Shown here: in pieces, positions 1-9,237 of the stretch
Numbering within the stretch: position 1 is the stretch's first letter
Layout: each line of letters begins with the position of its first letter
Assembly (NCBI RefSeq): GCF_008386565.1
Contig: NZ_VUKA01000004.1
Coordinates: 186,001 to 250,000 of the forward strand
Direction of reading: 5' to 3'
Length of the DNA stretch: 64,000 bases
Source: Teichococcus oryzae
GTDB taxonomy: Bacteria; Pseudomonadota; Alphaproteobacteria; Acetobacterales; Acetobacteraceae
The notes under the pieces: generated by a model
What the model saw: the letters and a program-made list of their open reading frames with translations, nothing else
Told to the model about the DNA's origin: nothing
Database searches by the model: none
Program-made: the position numbers and the translations under genes

Positions 1-2696
1 AGCCGGTCGATGTCCACCCCGACGGACAGCATGTTCGTACAGCCGAGGTAGTCGATGGCGCGGGGGGTACCCTTCCCAGCGGAAACCTCCTCGATCACGT
101 TAGGGATGTCCTCGCCCTTCACGTTGGCCGAGAGCTCCTGGACCCGGCGCAGCGCCCTGGCGCCGGACGTGCCCGGCGGGTGGAGCGCCGCAATGCGGGA
201 GGGAATGTCATCGCGCGCCAAGGTGAGGCTTCGCCCGAGTTCGCGCCGGCTGTTATGGTACACGACGAGTGTCCACCAAGAGTCGTCCACTGCATCGGAG
301 AGCCCGAGCCTCGGCACGGCGGTCAGTAGGGAGGCTGAGGCGAGCACGTTGCTGAAGGTCGGCGTGTGGCCCTGCGCCATGGCGCCAAGGTAGAGGCGCC
401 CGGGCACGTCGGGGTCCGGGCGGGAGAAGAAGGTCTCGCCGGCCGTCAGCCCGGCGGGCGGGAACACCGCCGCCTCCTTGGCGAAGAGGCCTAGCGCTTG
501 GTCGGCTGAGCGCCGGATGGTGGCGGTCGAGGCGATGACCTTCGGGCGCCCGCCGCGGTGGGCGATCACCGCGTCGAGGGCAGCCTCGTAGCCCCCGGCG
601 ACCGTTCCAAGGGGGCCCGAGATAAGGTGTAGTTCGTCCTGGATGACGAGGGACGGCGGCGCGTTGCGCGTGCCTGCCCCGAAGAACCGCCCAGCGTTCT
701 CCTTCCACGCCATCATGGCGAACTTGTCGAGCGTCGCCAGCAGCATCGTCGGCGGCGCGCGGTAGAGCGCCTCGTCCACGATCTGAACCGGGATGCTCCG
801 GTGGAACTCGCACCGCGGCTCCAGGCAGAAGAACTCGAAGGCCGCGTGCGTGCAGCGGATACCCACACCCTCGTCCCCGTCGGTTTGCCGGGTGGGGGAG
901 ATGACGGGGCTGCCGCAGGCCGGGCAGCGCAGGAGGATAAATGGGTTCCGCACTGGGCCCGGCCGCTGCCGGATGAGGCGGTCGAACTTCTCCGCGGCTT
1001 CGGAGAGCGCGTTCGGGGCGTTGCCGGAGCCGATCCATAGGCCCAAAGAGAACGGCTCGTCCCCGAGCCTGCCCGCATCCCGCATCCGCAGGCTCTCGAG
1101 CGCGCAGATGAGGTGACCGGCGCGCTGGAACTGCTGCTGCGTGAGCAGGCGCAGGGTGTAGCGCATAATGACGGCGGTGCCGCCACCGCGACCGGGGTCC
1201 CGCAGCCTGCGCCGCAGCATGTCGAACGCCGCGGCGGCGAGGTATGCCTCCGTCTTGCCGCCACCCGTCGGGAACCAGATCAGGTCGACGACGTCGCGAA
1301 ACGGGTCGCCCTCCTCCCACATGCTCCGGAGGACAAGCAGCAGGAAGGCCAGCTGGAAGGGGCGCCACTCGTAGGACGCGTGCATCGCGTCGTCGGGGTT
1401 GACGCGCTCGGCGGCCGGGCGCCCGCTCCTCTCGGCCGACTTGACCCTCCCCGAGTAGGCCATCTGGACGAGCATCGCCCGGTTCGCGAGGCGGAAGCAC
1501 TGGAGCGCGTCGGCATCCCGCGCCAGCAGGTCGCAGCCGTCCCGCATGCGGCGGAGGGCCTCGTCAATCCTGCCAAGGATTCGTGAGCGCGCCTCGGGTG
1601 GGTGGTCATCCGTGGGAACTGCGTCGAGGCCCCGGCGCCAAGCGGCATACGCCTCCACGAGGGCGTGCAGATCGCACAGGAGGTCGCCCACGGCCACGGC
1701 CTCCGACTGCAGGCGCTGGAGGCTGAGCGCCCGGCTTGCGCGCCCGTCCAGGTCACCGATCCGCGTCGTGACCGGGGCGACCTCGACGGACGGCAGGAAC
1801 TCAACTCGTATCCGCGTCCTACCGTCGGCGGCCGGGCTCCAGTCGGCGGCGCAGCCGTGCCCGACGGCGAGCGCGGGCCGGTCGCGGTACTGGAGCGCAA
1901 GTTCGTCCTCCTCGGGATCGACCGTGAGCCGCTCGGGGGACGGCCACGGCAGGACGGCCACGGAGGGCACGGCCTCAAGCGAGACTTGGTAGAGGCAGTC
2001 CTCCGGATCGTAGCGGCCGTTCTCGTCCGTGACGGTCCTCTCGTTTACGAGGCTAACCGTCACAATCCAGGAACCCTCCGGTCCGCTGCGCGTAGAGACG
2101 TGGATCTGCGCCCAGCCGCCGAACGCACCACGCCGTACCGCCCCTGTAGACAATATGTCGACCCGTTCCTCTTGGCCGGATGCCGGATGGAAGAGGCCGG
2201 AGCGGACCCAGGATGCCCTCTTTCGCTGGCTTCCGCCTCGCTGTGGCGGGACTCCGGAAGCCGCTCCCTCCTGCACCGGGACCCGCTTCCGGTAGGTGCC
2301 GGCTCCGGCCCGTATCTCCACGGAGAATGGGTGCCCGGCCGGCACTGCGAAGGAGAAGCCGACGGAGGCGGGCAGGCGCTGGAACAGCAGGTCGGTCGGC
2401 GCCTCGAAGCCGTCTGTGGCTTCGTCCTCGTTGCTGCCTCCTGCACCGGCGTCTGGCGCCGATGTCTCCTCCTCCTCCACGACGGGCGCGGCCGTGGCGT
2501 TCCGCGGGAAGAGCATGCTCATGAGATAGCGCTTGTCCGGTCGCTCCGGCAGTTCCTCAGCGTCGCCATGCGACGGGCCGATGAGGTCACCGCGGAGGGT
2601 GGCAACCAGCCGGTCGCGGGCTGTGCGCTTCTCCCGGGTGGTGAGCGGCGGACTGGCAGACCTGGGAGCGGGCAAGGACTCGGTCCTGTGGGTCAT
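1..2696 (-). CDS. DrmA-like (DISARM-type) superfamily 2 helicase, C-terminus cut by window edge
   Basis: The frame is open without a stop from the ATG at 2696 to the left edge (about 898 codons). The N-terminus has the family's layout: a short basic stretch, then RDRLVATLRGDLIGP and an ERPxxRYL segment. The ATPase core shows Walker A FPTGGGKT at about residues 475-482, then RYTLRLLTQQQ, a likely zinc-binding pair CPACG and CLEPRC, and a DEAH-like box DELHLISGPLG at about 687. A C-terminal helicase motif with TNMLSVGVDIDR sits at the edge. These match DrmA, the helicase of DISARM anti-phage systems (identified from memory of motifs). ATGA overlap with the upstream NERD gene implies translational coupling. 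DrmB, DrmC or a methylase would be expected further left but cannot be seen. Confidence 0.8.
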   Translation of the reverse strand, partial: MTHRTESLPAPRSASPPLTTREKRTARDRLVATLRGDLIGPSHGDAEELPERPDKRYLMSMLFPRNATAAPVVEEEETSAPDAGAGGSNEDEATDGFEAPTDLLFQRLPASVGFSFAVPAGHPFSVEIRAGAGTYRKRVPVQEGAASGVPPQRGGSQRKRASWVRSGLFHPASGQEERVDILSTGAVRRGAFGGWAQIHVSTRSGPEGSWIVTVSLVNERTVTDENGRYDPEDCLYQVSLEAVPSVAVLPWPSPERLTVDPEEDELALQYRDRPALAVGHGCAADWSPAADGRTRIRVEFLPSVEVAPVTTRIGDLDGRASRALSLQRLQSEAVAVGDLLCDLHALVEAYAAWRRGLDAVPTDDHPPEARSRILGRIDEALRRMRDGCDLLARDADALQCFRLANRAMLVQMAYSGRVKSAERSGRPAAERVNPDDAMHASYEWRPFQLAFLLLVLRSMWEEGDPFRDVVDLIWFPTGGGKTEAYLAAAAFDMLRRRLRDPGRGGGTAVIMRYTLRLLTQQQFQRAGHLICALESLRMRDAGRLGDEPFSLGLWIGSGNAPNALSEAAEKFDRLIRQRPGPVRNPFILLRCPACGSPVISPTRQTDGDEGVGIRCTHAAFEFFCLEPRCEFHRSIPVQIVDEALYRAPPTMLLATLDKFAMMAWKENAGRFFGAGTRNAPPSLVIQDELHLISGPLGTVAGGYEAALDAVIAHRGGRPKVIASTATIRRSADQALGLFAKEAAVFPPAGLTAGETFFSRPDPDVPGRLYLGAMAQGHTPTFSNVLASASLLTAVPRLGLSDAVDDSWWTLVVYHNSRRELGRSLTLARDDIPSRIAALHPPGTSGARALRRVQELSANVKGEDIPNVIEEVSAGKGTPRAIDYLGCTNMLSVGVDIDR

Positions 2697-4315
2697 TGGG
2701 TCGTTTCCTGTGCCCGTGATTCCTGTTCGGCCTGGAGGCCCCTAAACCAAGCGTCCGCACCATCGGCCAAGAACACCGCAAGCCCAGCCCTCGGGCGGGT
2801 CATGGCAACGTACAGAAACCGCTCGCTTCTCGGCTGCTCCGCGAAGCCAGGTGTGCACGCAACCGCCACCCACGCCCGCTCCATCCCCCGGAAGGTCGAG
2901 GGATCGCTCACTACGGCGCGCGTGCGGGCCGCGTCGAGTGCAGCGGGAGCGGCCAGCAGGGCTACGTCGTCGCCGAGGTTCCGGCGCGCCAGTTCGAGGA
3001 GGGAAGTCACGTCCTGCTCCGCAGCGAGTATTGCGATGTCGCCCGGTGCGACGCCGGTGTCGATCCATTCGCGTGCCCGTCTAACCGCCGCCTCGAGGGC
3101 GGCGGCTGCGGGGCCGAGCACGTGCTCAATGTGCGGGAGGACGCCTCTGGGGTCGATGTCAGAGATGCCCACGTCGGCGCCGACGGTGCCGCGGACGAGA
3201 TTGACGATGTTGCGCGTCGACCTGACGTTCCGGGTCAAGCGGTAGCAGGCCGACATCGCGCGTAGACGCGCAAGGCTGCCCTGCTCAATGGTCGAGTGGA
3301 GCGCTTGGTTGGCAGGGTCCATGAACCAGCGCCAGCACCCGGCGTCCAGCCCTTCCCTGAGCAGGCGTCCGGCTTGGTGCAGCCCCTCAGGATTAGCCAG
3401 TTCCTGCCCTTCGTCCACGACGAGGACATCGAGGGATCGTGCGGGCAGGTACCGCATCGTCGCGGGATCGGCCACTGTCACCCTGGGCATCGCGGCGGCG
3501 AGGTGAGCCGCCAGGACCGGCGCGGCGACGATCAGGCCTACGCTGCTCCCTGAGGCCGCGGCCTGCCTTGCGGACGCCGCCGCCAGGAGCGTCTTGCCTG
3601 TCCCGGCTCCCCCCTCGACAAGCAGCCGCGCGTTACCCGAGAGCCCCTCAAGTATTTCCGCTTGCCGTTCAGTCAGGCGGACGACGTCCTCCTCGATCGC
3701 CTCCGCGCACCGCGCAGGGGCTGGGGCATACTGGAACTCCGGGAGCAGGTGGCGCTCCAGGGCGGCAGAGTCCAGCGGATGGGTGGCACGGCCTGACGCG
3801 ACCGCCCTATCGCGCCACCACTGGAAGGCGCCGTCCAGAGCCTCAGTGAAACTAAAAGGCGAGGTGCAGGCCGAACGGTCGAGAAGTAGCGGGACTGGGA
3901 TCTCGGGGTGGGGCGCGGCCCAAAAAGTGAAGGGTGTCACCACCACCCAGCCGAAGATGCCGATCGGTGGGGCGCCGGCGCGCGCGAGCGTCCGGAGGAG
4001 TGCCTGCATGCCTGACTCGGCCTGCCTATGCGGGCCCTCGGAGCGCCGCCTCGCCTGCCCTCGTCCGTTCTCGAAGCTCCAGACGCCCCCCGAGTGCCGG
4101 ACAATTCCCCCCTTTACTTCGATGACCAGGAGCCCTCGCCGGTCAACGAGGACGAAGTCGGCCTCTCCGTACCGCTTATAGGCATGCTCGGGCAGGTTCA
4201 CCGAGTGAGCAACGAAGGCGCCGGGGGATGCAGGTGCTGCAGCCAGCAGCGATCGCACATACCGTTCGCCATCCGGCGTATTCGGGTTCAAGACAGTCGT
4301 GGGTAGAAGCCGCAC
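2693..4315 (-). CDS. NERD nuclease-domain / superfamily 1 (UvrD-like) helicase fusion
   Basis: 540 residues. The N-terminus (about 15-110) is a NERD (nuclease-related) domain with the acidic/lysine signature D53...E66-V-K68 in the context LLVIEVKGG. The rest is an SF1 helicase: a Q-motif-like TERQAEIL at about 215, Walker A GGAGTGKT at 235-242, Walker B VVDEGQEL at about 299-306, an arginine-rich RNVRSTRN segment, and motif VI FLYVAMTRPRAGL near the C-terminus. The start is GTG; an in-frame stop 18 nt upstream rules out a longer protein. The gene ends inside the ATG of the DrmA-like gene (ATGA), so the two are one operon. A role in cleaving or unwinding foreign DNA is inferred from the domains and the neighbour. 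Confidence 0.75.
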   Translation of the reverse strand: MRLLPTTVLNPNTPDGERYVRSLLAAAPASPGAFVAHSVNLPEHAYKRYGEADFVLVDRRGLLVIEVKGGIVRHSGGVWSFENGRGQARRRSEGPHRQAESGMQALLRTLARAGAPPIGIFGWVVVTPFTFWAAPHPEIPVPLLLDRSACTSPFSFTEALDGAFQWWRDRAVASGRATHPLDSAALERHLLPEFQYAPAPARCAEAIEEDVVRLTERQAEILEGLSGNARLLVEGGAGTGKTLLAAASARQAAASGSSVGLIVAAPVLAAHLAAAMPRVTVADPATMRYLPARSLDVLVVDEGQELANPEGLHQAGRLLREGLDAGCWRWFMDPANQALHSTIEQGSLARLRAMSACYRLTRNVRSTRNIVNLVRGTVGADVGISDIDPRGVLPHIEHVLGPAAAALEAAVRRAREWIDTGVAPGDIAILAAEQDVTSLLELARRNLGDDVALLAAPAALDAARTRAVVSDPSTFRGMERAWVAVACTPGFAEQPRSERFLYVAMTRPRAGLAVFLADGADAWFRGLQAEQESRAQETTQ

Positions 4316-4540
4316 CGCAACAGCGCCCGAGGTTCAGTTGGCTAGCCTGAGCTTATGGAGAAATATTGGGGAGGGGAACGGGTGCCGCGAGAAATTCTTA
4401 GCTAATTCACCAGTACGGCTCGACTTGCAGGCTTTCAGCTGTGGATCGGCGTGGAATAGGAACCCTGTTGGAAAGGTGATCAGCGTCTCAACGGGATCCC
4501 ACTGACGGCGCGGCTCCTAATTCCCTGCCTTCCTGGAGCC
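4316..4540. other. Non-coding stretch upstream of the defence operon
   Basis: No convincing gene. The part next to the GTG start (4316-4440) is clearly more AT-rich than its surroundings, with TAAGAAT-like and AATATT patches, as expected for a promoter firing leftward into the NERD gene. I could not place a confident -35/-10 pair. From about 4455 the sequence may already belong to the decayed insertion sequence that follows. Confidence 0.35.
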
Positions 4541-5454
4541 CCGGTGGACCGCCGAGAAAGCGCTGATAGCGGTGATCCAGGAGGCCTATCTCTAGGACAT
4601 CTCGACGCGCTCGGTCGACGATCTGGTTCGCGCCATGGACCTGGAGGGGGTCTCCAAGAGCCCAGCCGCCTCTGCGCTGAAATCGACGAGCGGATGGGCG
4701 ACTTCCTGGCCCGCCCCATCGAGGGCGACTGGCCCTATCTCTGGCTGGACGCGACCTACATGAAGGTGCGCGAGGCAGGGCGCATCGTCTCCGTTGCCGT
4801 GGGCGTCAACACCGACGGGCGGCACGAGGTGCTCGGCATGGTGGTGGGCAGCTCCGAGGCGGAGCCGTTCTGGCTCGACTTCCTGCGCGGCCTCGCCCGC
4901 CGCGGCCTCAGGGACGTGAAGCTCGTCGTCTCTGATGCCTACGAGGGCCTCAAGGCCGCCGTGACGAAGGTGCTCAGGGGCACTTGGCAAAGGTGCCGCG
5001 TTCATTTTGCCCGCACTCCGCTGGCGCATGCCGGAAAGGCGCAGCGCCGCATCGTCTCGGCCTGGATCGGCACCGCCTACGCGGAGCCCGATGCAGAGGG
5101 TGCCAAGCGGCAGTGGAGAGCGGTAGCCGACCAGTTGTGGCCGAAGGTCCCGAAGCTCGGTGCCCTCATGGATGGCGCCGAGGAGGATGTCCTCGCCTGC
5201 ATGACATTCCCGGCCGCGCACCGCGTCAAGCTCCACAGCACCAACCCATCGAGCACCTCAACGGCGAGATCAAGCGCCGCACCGATGTGGTCGGCATATT
5301 CCCGAACGAGGCCGCCGTCGTGCGGCTCATCGGCGCCATCCTCCTCGAACAGTCCGACGAATGGGCCATCCAGCGGTCGCGCTACATGACGCTGGAGACC
5401 GTCGCCGCAGTCAGCGATACTGGTCCCATCAGGCTCTCCGCCGTGCCAGCCTGA
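4541..5454 (+). pseudogene. IS256-family (mutator-type) transposase, decayed
   Basis: Reading the three forward frames together gives an IS256-family transposase lacking its N-terminus. The opening EKALIAVIQEAYL is followed by a stop codon at 4593-4595. A frameshift near 4660 joins GVSKS to SRLCAEIDERMG in another frame. A one-base loss near 5247 separates LHSTNP from IEHLNGEIKRRTDVVGIFP. Catalytic acidic residues are still recognisable (WLDATYMK, VVSDAYEGL, NGEIKRR). Downstream, 5489-5514 (CTACACCAC...GGGACATGACC) looks like a typical right end of this family; the left end is not identifiable. The element is surely inactive. Confidence 0.85.
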
Positions 5455-5676
5455 TCCCGGCCACCCGACCCGCCGGAACCATAGCTCCTACACCACGCGA
5501 GGGGACATGACCCAAAGTTGAGCTAAGAGGGCAGGTCATCAGAGGCAGTCCCCACGCTGCGGCGCCATTCCGCCTCCCCTCTGACAAGGCCCGGCAATGT
5601 GGGGAAATGCCATCACCCTTGACCTCATGCCCGCTTCCCAGACATCTCCAGGCCTCTCTGCTCAGGAACGGGAACC

Positions 5677-6981
5677 GTGCGCGAACTGCCAGCCCTTGAT
5701 GCGACCGCTTCCGATCCCCTGCTGTCCTGTGCTCCGCAGGCTGATGTCCTGATCGATCGGATCCAGTTCGGCCTTGATGTTGCTCTGGCTCATCTGCCAG
5801 CCGAGGAGGCAGAAGGCTTTTGCGTCCGCCTGTACCAGGCCGGGATCATCGAGGCTGCGCCCAAGCCGGGCCAGTGCCTGAAGACCAACCTCCCCGTCCG
5901 GTTTACCGTCCCTGACCTGCCGGAAGGCGGAAAGATGACCATCTTCGGCGAGCTCGTCCTCCGCGCAGACGAGGCTGGGCGCCTCCGCATCACCAACCGA
6001 AGCCGGCTTCGCCCCGATCTGATACGTGCGCTGCGGTCGCAGCTCGAGGATCCTGGCGAGCCGGCCACAGGCGGTGCCACCAACCTGGTGGGCGCTCATG
6101 GGAACGACTGGACATATCTCCTCGGCCACGAGCTCGCGAACCTCCAGAATGGCATTGATGCCCTCGTTGCCGAATTGGCCGAGGCGGCCGAACTTCCGTC
6201 CGCGCAGCTGCGGGGTCGGCTGTGGGTTCAGCAATGCGAGATCTACCGGGACCTCCCTGATCCGGCCCAGGCGGCCGAGACGATCGTCCAGGATCTGGCG
6301 CAGCGCTCACTCACGGGCGGCGCGCAGCAGACCATCCGGCCGATCCGAGACCACGAGGGCGACCGCTTGGTGGTCCGCTGGCACCTGGGCACTCGCACCG
6401 CGCCCGTCCGGAAGGCTTACGCCAAGCGGCCCGACCTGCTGCGGACGGAGATTGAGCTGCCCAGCCGCGAGACTGTCCGCGCCCTACTGGCGACCGCACC
6501 GTCTCCGATGCCCGAGGAGGACAACCTCTCAGGTCAGACGGCTGCCGCGGTCGTCGCGGCGCTCGCCGAAGCGGCCGTTCCGCTGCTCGACGAGATGTGG
6601 CAGACGGTCAACGAGCTCTACGAGGTCTACCCACGGTGCGGCACCGAGTTCCTGCTCGGCCTCATGCCGCTCCTGCGTCTGGCTGCGCCCGAACCCCGAC
6701 CTGCCGGAGCCGCAGGCCGCCCCATTGGAGAGGCGACACCGCAGCAGGCGCGCCGCGCGCTGGAGACGCTCCTCTGGTCCGGCCGCTGCGCCACCACCAC
6801 CCGGGAAACGCCGGAGAAGCTGCGCGACGCCCTGGTCGAGATGGAACGGGCCGGCCTGCTGCGACGGCTCCACAACAGGCCCACCGTGTTCGGCCTGCGG
6901 CCGGAGTTCGAGCAGGCGCGGCAGGCACTCCGGGCGGCGCGCCGCCGTGACGACCGCCTCGACGAGCAGCTGGAGACCTGA
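5677..6981 (+). CDS. Unrecognised island protein, possibly replication-initiator-like
   Basis: 434 residues from a GTG start; I do not recognise the family with confidence. The N-terminal part (about 20-130) is beta-rich. The middle contains YAKRPDLLRTEIEL (about 250-263), faintly like the KxYxKxxxLRxE segment of phage and plasmid replication-initiation proteins. The C-terminus (about 350-420) reads like a winged-helix region (ALETLLWSGR, ALVEMERAGLLRRL) with a basic tail. It stands alone between the IS remnant and another unknown gene, upstream of the integrase, so an element-maintenance role is possible. That is inference only. Confidence 0.5.
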   Translation: MRELPALDATASDPLLSCAPQADVLIDRIQFGLDVALAHLPAEEAEGFCVRLYQAGIIEAAPKPGQCLKTNLPVRFTVPDLPEGGKMTIFGELVLRADEAGRLRITNRSRLRPDLIRALRSQLEDPGEPATGGATNLVGAHGNDWTYLLGHELANLQNGIDALVAELAEAAELPSAQLRGRLWVQQCEIYRDLPDPAQAAETIVQDLAQRSLTGGAQQTIRPIRDHEGDRLVVRWHLGTRTAPVRKAYAKRPDLLRTEIELPSRETVRALLATAPSPMPEEDNLSGQTAAAVVAALAEAAVPLLDEMWQTVNELYEVYPRCGTEFLLGLMPLLRLAAPEPRPAGAAGRPIGEATPQQARRALETLLWSGRCATTTRETPEKLRDALVEMERAGLLRRLHNRPTVFGLRPEFEQARQALRAARRRDDRLDEQLET

Positions 6982-7124
6982 TCATCTTCTGGGCCTCATC
7001 CGGCTTGGCGACGCGCACCGGATCTGAGGCCCTGAGCCCCGCCGAGAGAAGCAACCTCCGCTCCCGGTCATATGTCATGGCATCGCGTCCGCTAGGTTGC
7101 TGAGCCCCACGGGCCCGCAGGCGG

Positions 7125-7763
7125 ATGTCATCCAACTTCACGGACGATCCCATGACCGACGCTCCGCACCCGGACGTCGTGGCCCTGCGCCGCGACCTCG
7201 CCGGGCGTTACGCCCTCTTCACCCGCACCAACATGCCTGCGGGCTGCCTGCTGCCCTGGCACCTCGCGGTGCTCGACGCCGGCGAAGGCGCCCAGGCCAC
7301 GCTACGCCTCGGCCTGGACGAGAACTCCGGGCCGGGTGGTGCCTGGAGCGCTCGCGACATCGCGGGCGTGGCCCAACAGCGGCAGATGGCCGAGGCGCAG
7401 CGCAAGCCGAGCCTCATGGCCCTGCAGTCCTCCGACCATCTCGGGAAGGTGGTCGAGGCCCTCGGCGCCCGCCCCGGTCAGGGCATGGCGGCCCCGCTGA
7501 GCTTCCGCCCGGGCGATGGCCCCTCCCCCTACCCCTGGGACATCGTCCAGCGCGGCGGCGCCACGCGCAGTCCCATCATCCTGAGCTCAGACCCGACCGG
7601 CCGAAGCCAGGGCATCATCGCCAGCCTGCTGCTTCTGGTGCTCGATCAGATGCTGATCGATGCTGCCCTGGCGCGGCCAGCCGACAGCCTGATTGCCCTT
7701 GCCAGCTCGCACGCCACCACTGCCCTGCGCTGCGAGGTGGCGCGCCGGCAGCACCAAGCCTGA
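7125..7763 (+). CDS. Hypothetical island protein
   Basis: 212 residues if translation begins at 7125, preceded by a GCAGGCGG ribosome-binding-like stretch; a second in-frame ATG lies at 7152. No recognised domain, signal peptide or metal site. The C-terminal half has one apolar helix (IIASLLLLVLDQMLIDAAL, about 163-181), probably buried rather than membrane-spanning. It lies 143 bp after the previous unknown gene and in the same direction. A hairpin follows before the integrase. Confidence 0.5.
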   Translation: MSSNFTDDPMTDAPHPDVVALRRDLAGRYALFTRTNMPAGCLLPWHLAVLDAGEGAQATLRLGLDENSGPGGAWSARDIAGVAQQRQMAEAQRKPSLMALQSSDHLGKVVEALGARPGQGMAAPLSFRPGDGPSPYPWDIVQRGGATRSPIILSSDPTGRSQGIIASLLLLVLDQMLIDAALARPADSLIALASSHATTALRCEVARRQHQA

Positions 7764-7825
7764 CCGCTGACTGAGGCGCGCCAAGCAACGCCAAGGCAGC
7801 TTGCCGGAGGACGGTCACGGCGCGC

Positions 7826-7853
7826 GCGGGCGGCATTTTCGCCGCTCGCCCGC
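7826..7853 (+). terminator. Hairpin after hypothetical gene 7125-7763
   Basis: The arms GCGGGCGGC (7826-7834) and GCCG...CGCCCGC (7841-7853) can fold around an ATTTTC loop, with two unpaired bases on the right side. A short AATTT follows. It could end transcription of the upstream gene before the integrase. Confidence 0.4.
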
Positions 7854-7972
7854 AATTTCCCCTTTGCGCGCCAAAGTCGCCCCGCGAACACACTCTTGAG
7901 CCCCGGTGCCCGCCATTCGGTGCGGCCGGGACCCATTCCCACTCCTCGCGACCGGATGAAAGGCGGCTTGGC

Positions 7973-9166
7973 ATGGCCACCGAGCTGATCACACGCGCCC
8001 TCACCAAGGCTCCCCCGCCGGTGCCGCCGGGGGCACGGAAACTCCGCATCTTCGACACCCGTCTCCGCGGCTTCATCATGGAGGTCAGAGCCAGCGGACA
8101 GATCACCTTCTGGCTGCGCTACGCCGACGACCGCGGCCGCGCCCGGGAGGTGCGCCTCGGCCGCCTCGGCGACATCACCCTCGACCAGGCGCGCCAGAAG
8201 GGAGAGCAGCTCCGCGCCGCCGTCACCCTCGGCGGCGATCCGGGCGGCGAGCGCGACCGGCGGCGCGCCGTCCCGACCCTCGCCGAGTTCGTCGAGCAGA
8301 AGTACCTGCCGCAGATCCGCGACACGCTGCGCGCCGCCTGGGACTACGAGGCGATGTGCCGCAAGCGGATCCTGCCCGCGCTCGGGCGCAAACCGCTGGA
8401 CCGGGTGGAGCCGGGTGAGGTGGCGGAGTTCCGCCGTAGGCTCCTCGCCGAGGGGCTGTCGAACCCGCGGGTGAACCGCCACCTCGCCGTGCTGCGCCGG
8501 ATCTTTACCCTGGCCCTGCGCTGGGGTGCCTACGAGGGCCGCAACCCGGCTGAGCGTCCCGGCATGCTGCCGGAGCGGCACCGCGAGGAATTCCTCTCCG
8601 ACGCCGAGCACATCCGGCTGCTGGCCGTGCTGGCCGAAGAGCCGGACCGCGTCGCCGCCGAGGCCATCCACCTGCTGGCCCTGACCGGCGCGCGCAAGAG
8701 TGAGGTGCTACGCGCCCGCTGGGAGCATGTCGACCTCGGGCGGCGCGTCCTGACGGTGCCGCTGGCCAAGCACGGCGAGCGGCGGCACATCCCGCTCTCC
8801 GACGCAGCGCTGGCGCTGCTCAGCAGCCTTCGGCGGGTGCCGGGCAACCCCTTCGTCTTTCCCTCAGCCCGGCGGCGGGGCCAGCCGATGGAGAGCGTCC
8901 GTGGCGCCTGGGGGCGGGCCAAGGCCGCGGCAGGGCTTTCGCCCACCCTGCGCCTCCACGACCTGCGCCACAGCTTCGCCAGCGCGCTCGCCAACCGCGG
9001 CCACTCACTCTTCGAGGTCGGCCGCATCCTCGGGCACAAGCAGGTCGCCACCACCAGCCGCTATGCGCACCTCAGCCAGGAGCGCCTGGTCGAGGCCGCG
9101 AACGCTGTCGGCCGCATCGGCCAGCCGGCGCCGCGGACCGACGACGCATCCCCGGAGACAGCCTGA
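7973..9166 (+). CDS. Tyrosine recombinase (phage-type integrase, DUF4102 arm domain)
   Basis: 397 residues. The N-terminus (about 1-90) is the arm-type DNA-binding domain seen in tRNA-targeting integrases (RLRGFIMEVRASGQITFWLRY). A SAM-like core-binding domain spans about 100-190, and the catalytic domain follows. Active-site residues visible are R241 (TGARKSE), K266 (LAKHGERR), H329-x-x-R332 (LHDLRHSF), H355 (LGHKQ) and the nucleophile Y364 (TSRYAHL). All are intact, so the enzyme is probably functional. It points toward the tRNA-Arg gene and is followed by a small HTH gene typical of an excisionase, consistent with an element integrated at tRNA-Arg. Confidence 0.93.
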   Translation: MATELITRALTKAPPPVPPGARKLRIFDTRLRGFIMEVRASGQITFWLRYADDRGRAREVRLGRLGDITLDQARQKGEQLRAAVTLGGDPGGERDRRRAVPTLAEFVEQKYLPQIRDTLRAAWDYEAMCRKRILPALGRKPLDRVEPGEVAEFRRRLLAEGLSNPRVNRHLAVLRRIFTLALRWGAYEGRNPAERPGMLPERHREEFLSDAEHIRLLAVLAEEPDRVAAEAIHLLALTGARKSEVLRARWEHVDLGRRVLTVPLAKHGERRHIPLSDAALALLSSLRRVPGNPFVFPSARRRGQPMESVRGAWGRAKAAAGLSPTLRLHDLRHSFASALANRGHSLFEVGRILGHKQVATTSRYAHLSQERLVEAANAVGRIGQPAPRTDDASPETA

Positions 9167-9237
9167 CCGGAGGGCGGCCGCGCCGCCCTCTCCTCAGCGC
9201 CTGCGCCTTTTTTCTGACCACGCCGAAAGGACACCCC

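Noticed and set aside
1602-3245. A 547-codon plus-strand frame opposite the defence operon
   Set aside because: The opposite strand carries clear helicase motifs in frame; this translation has none.
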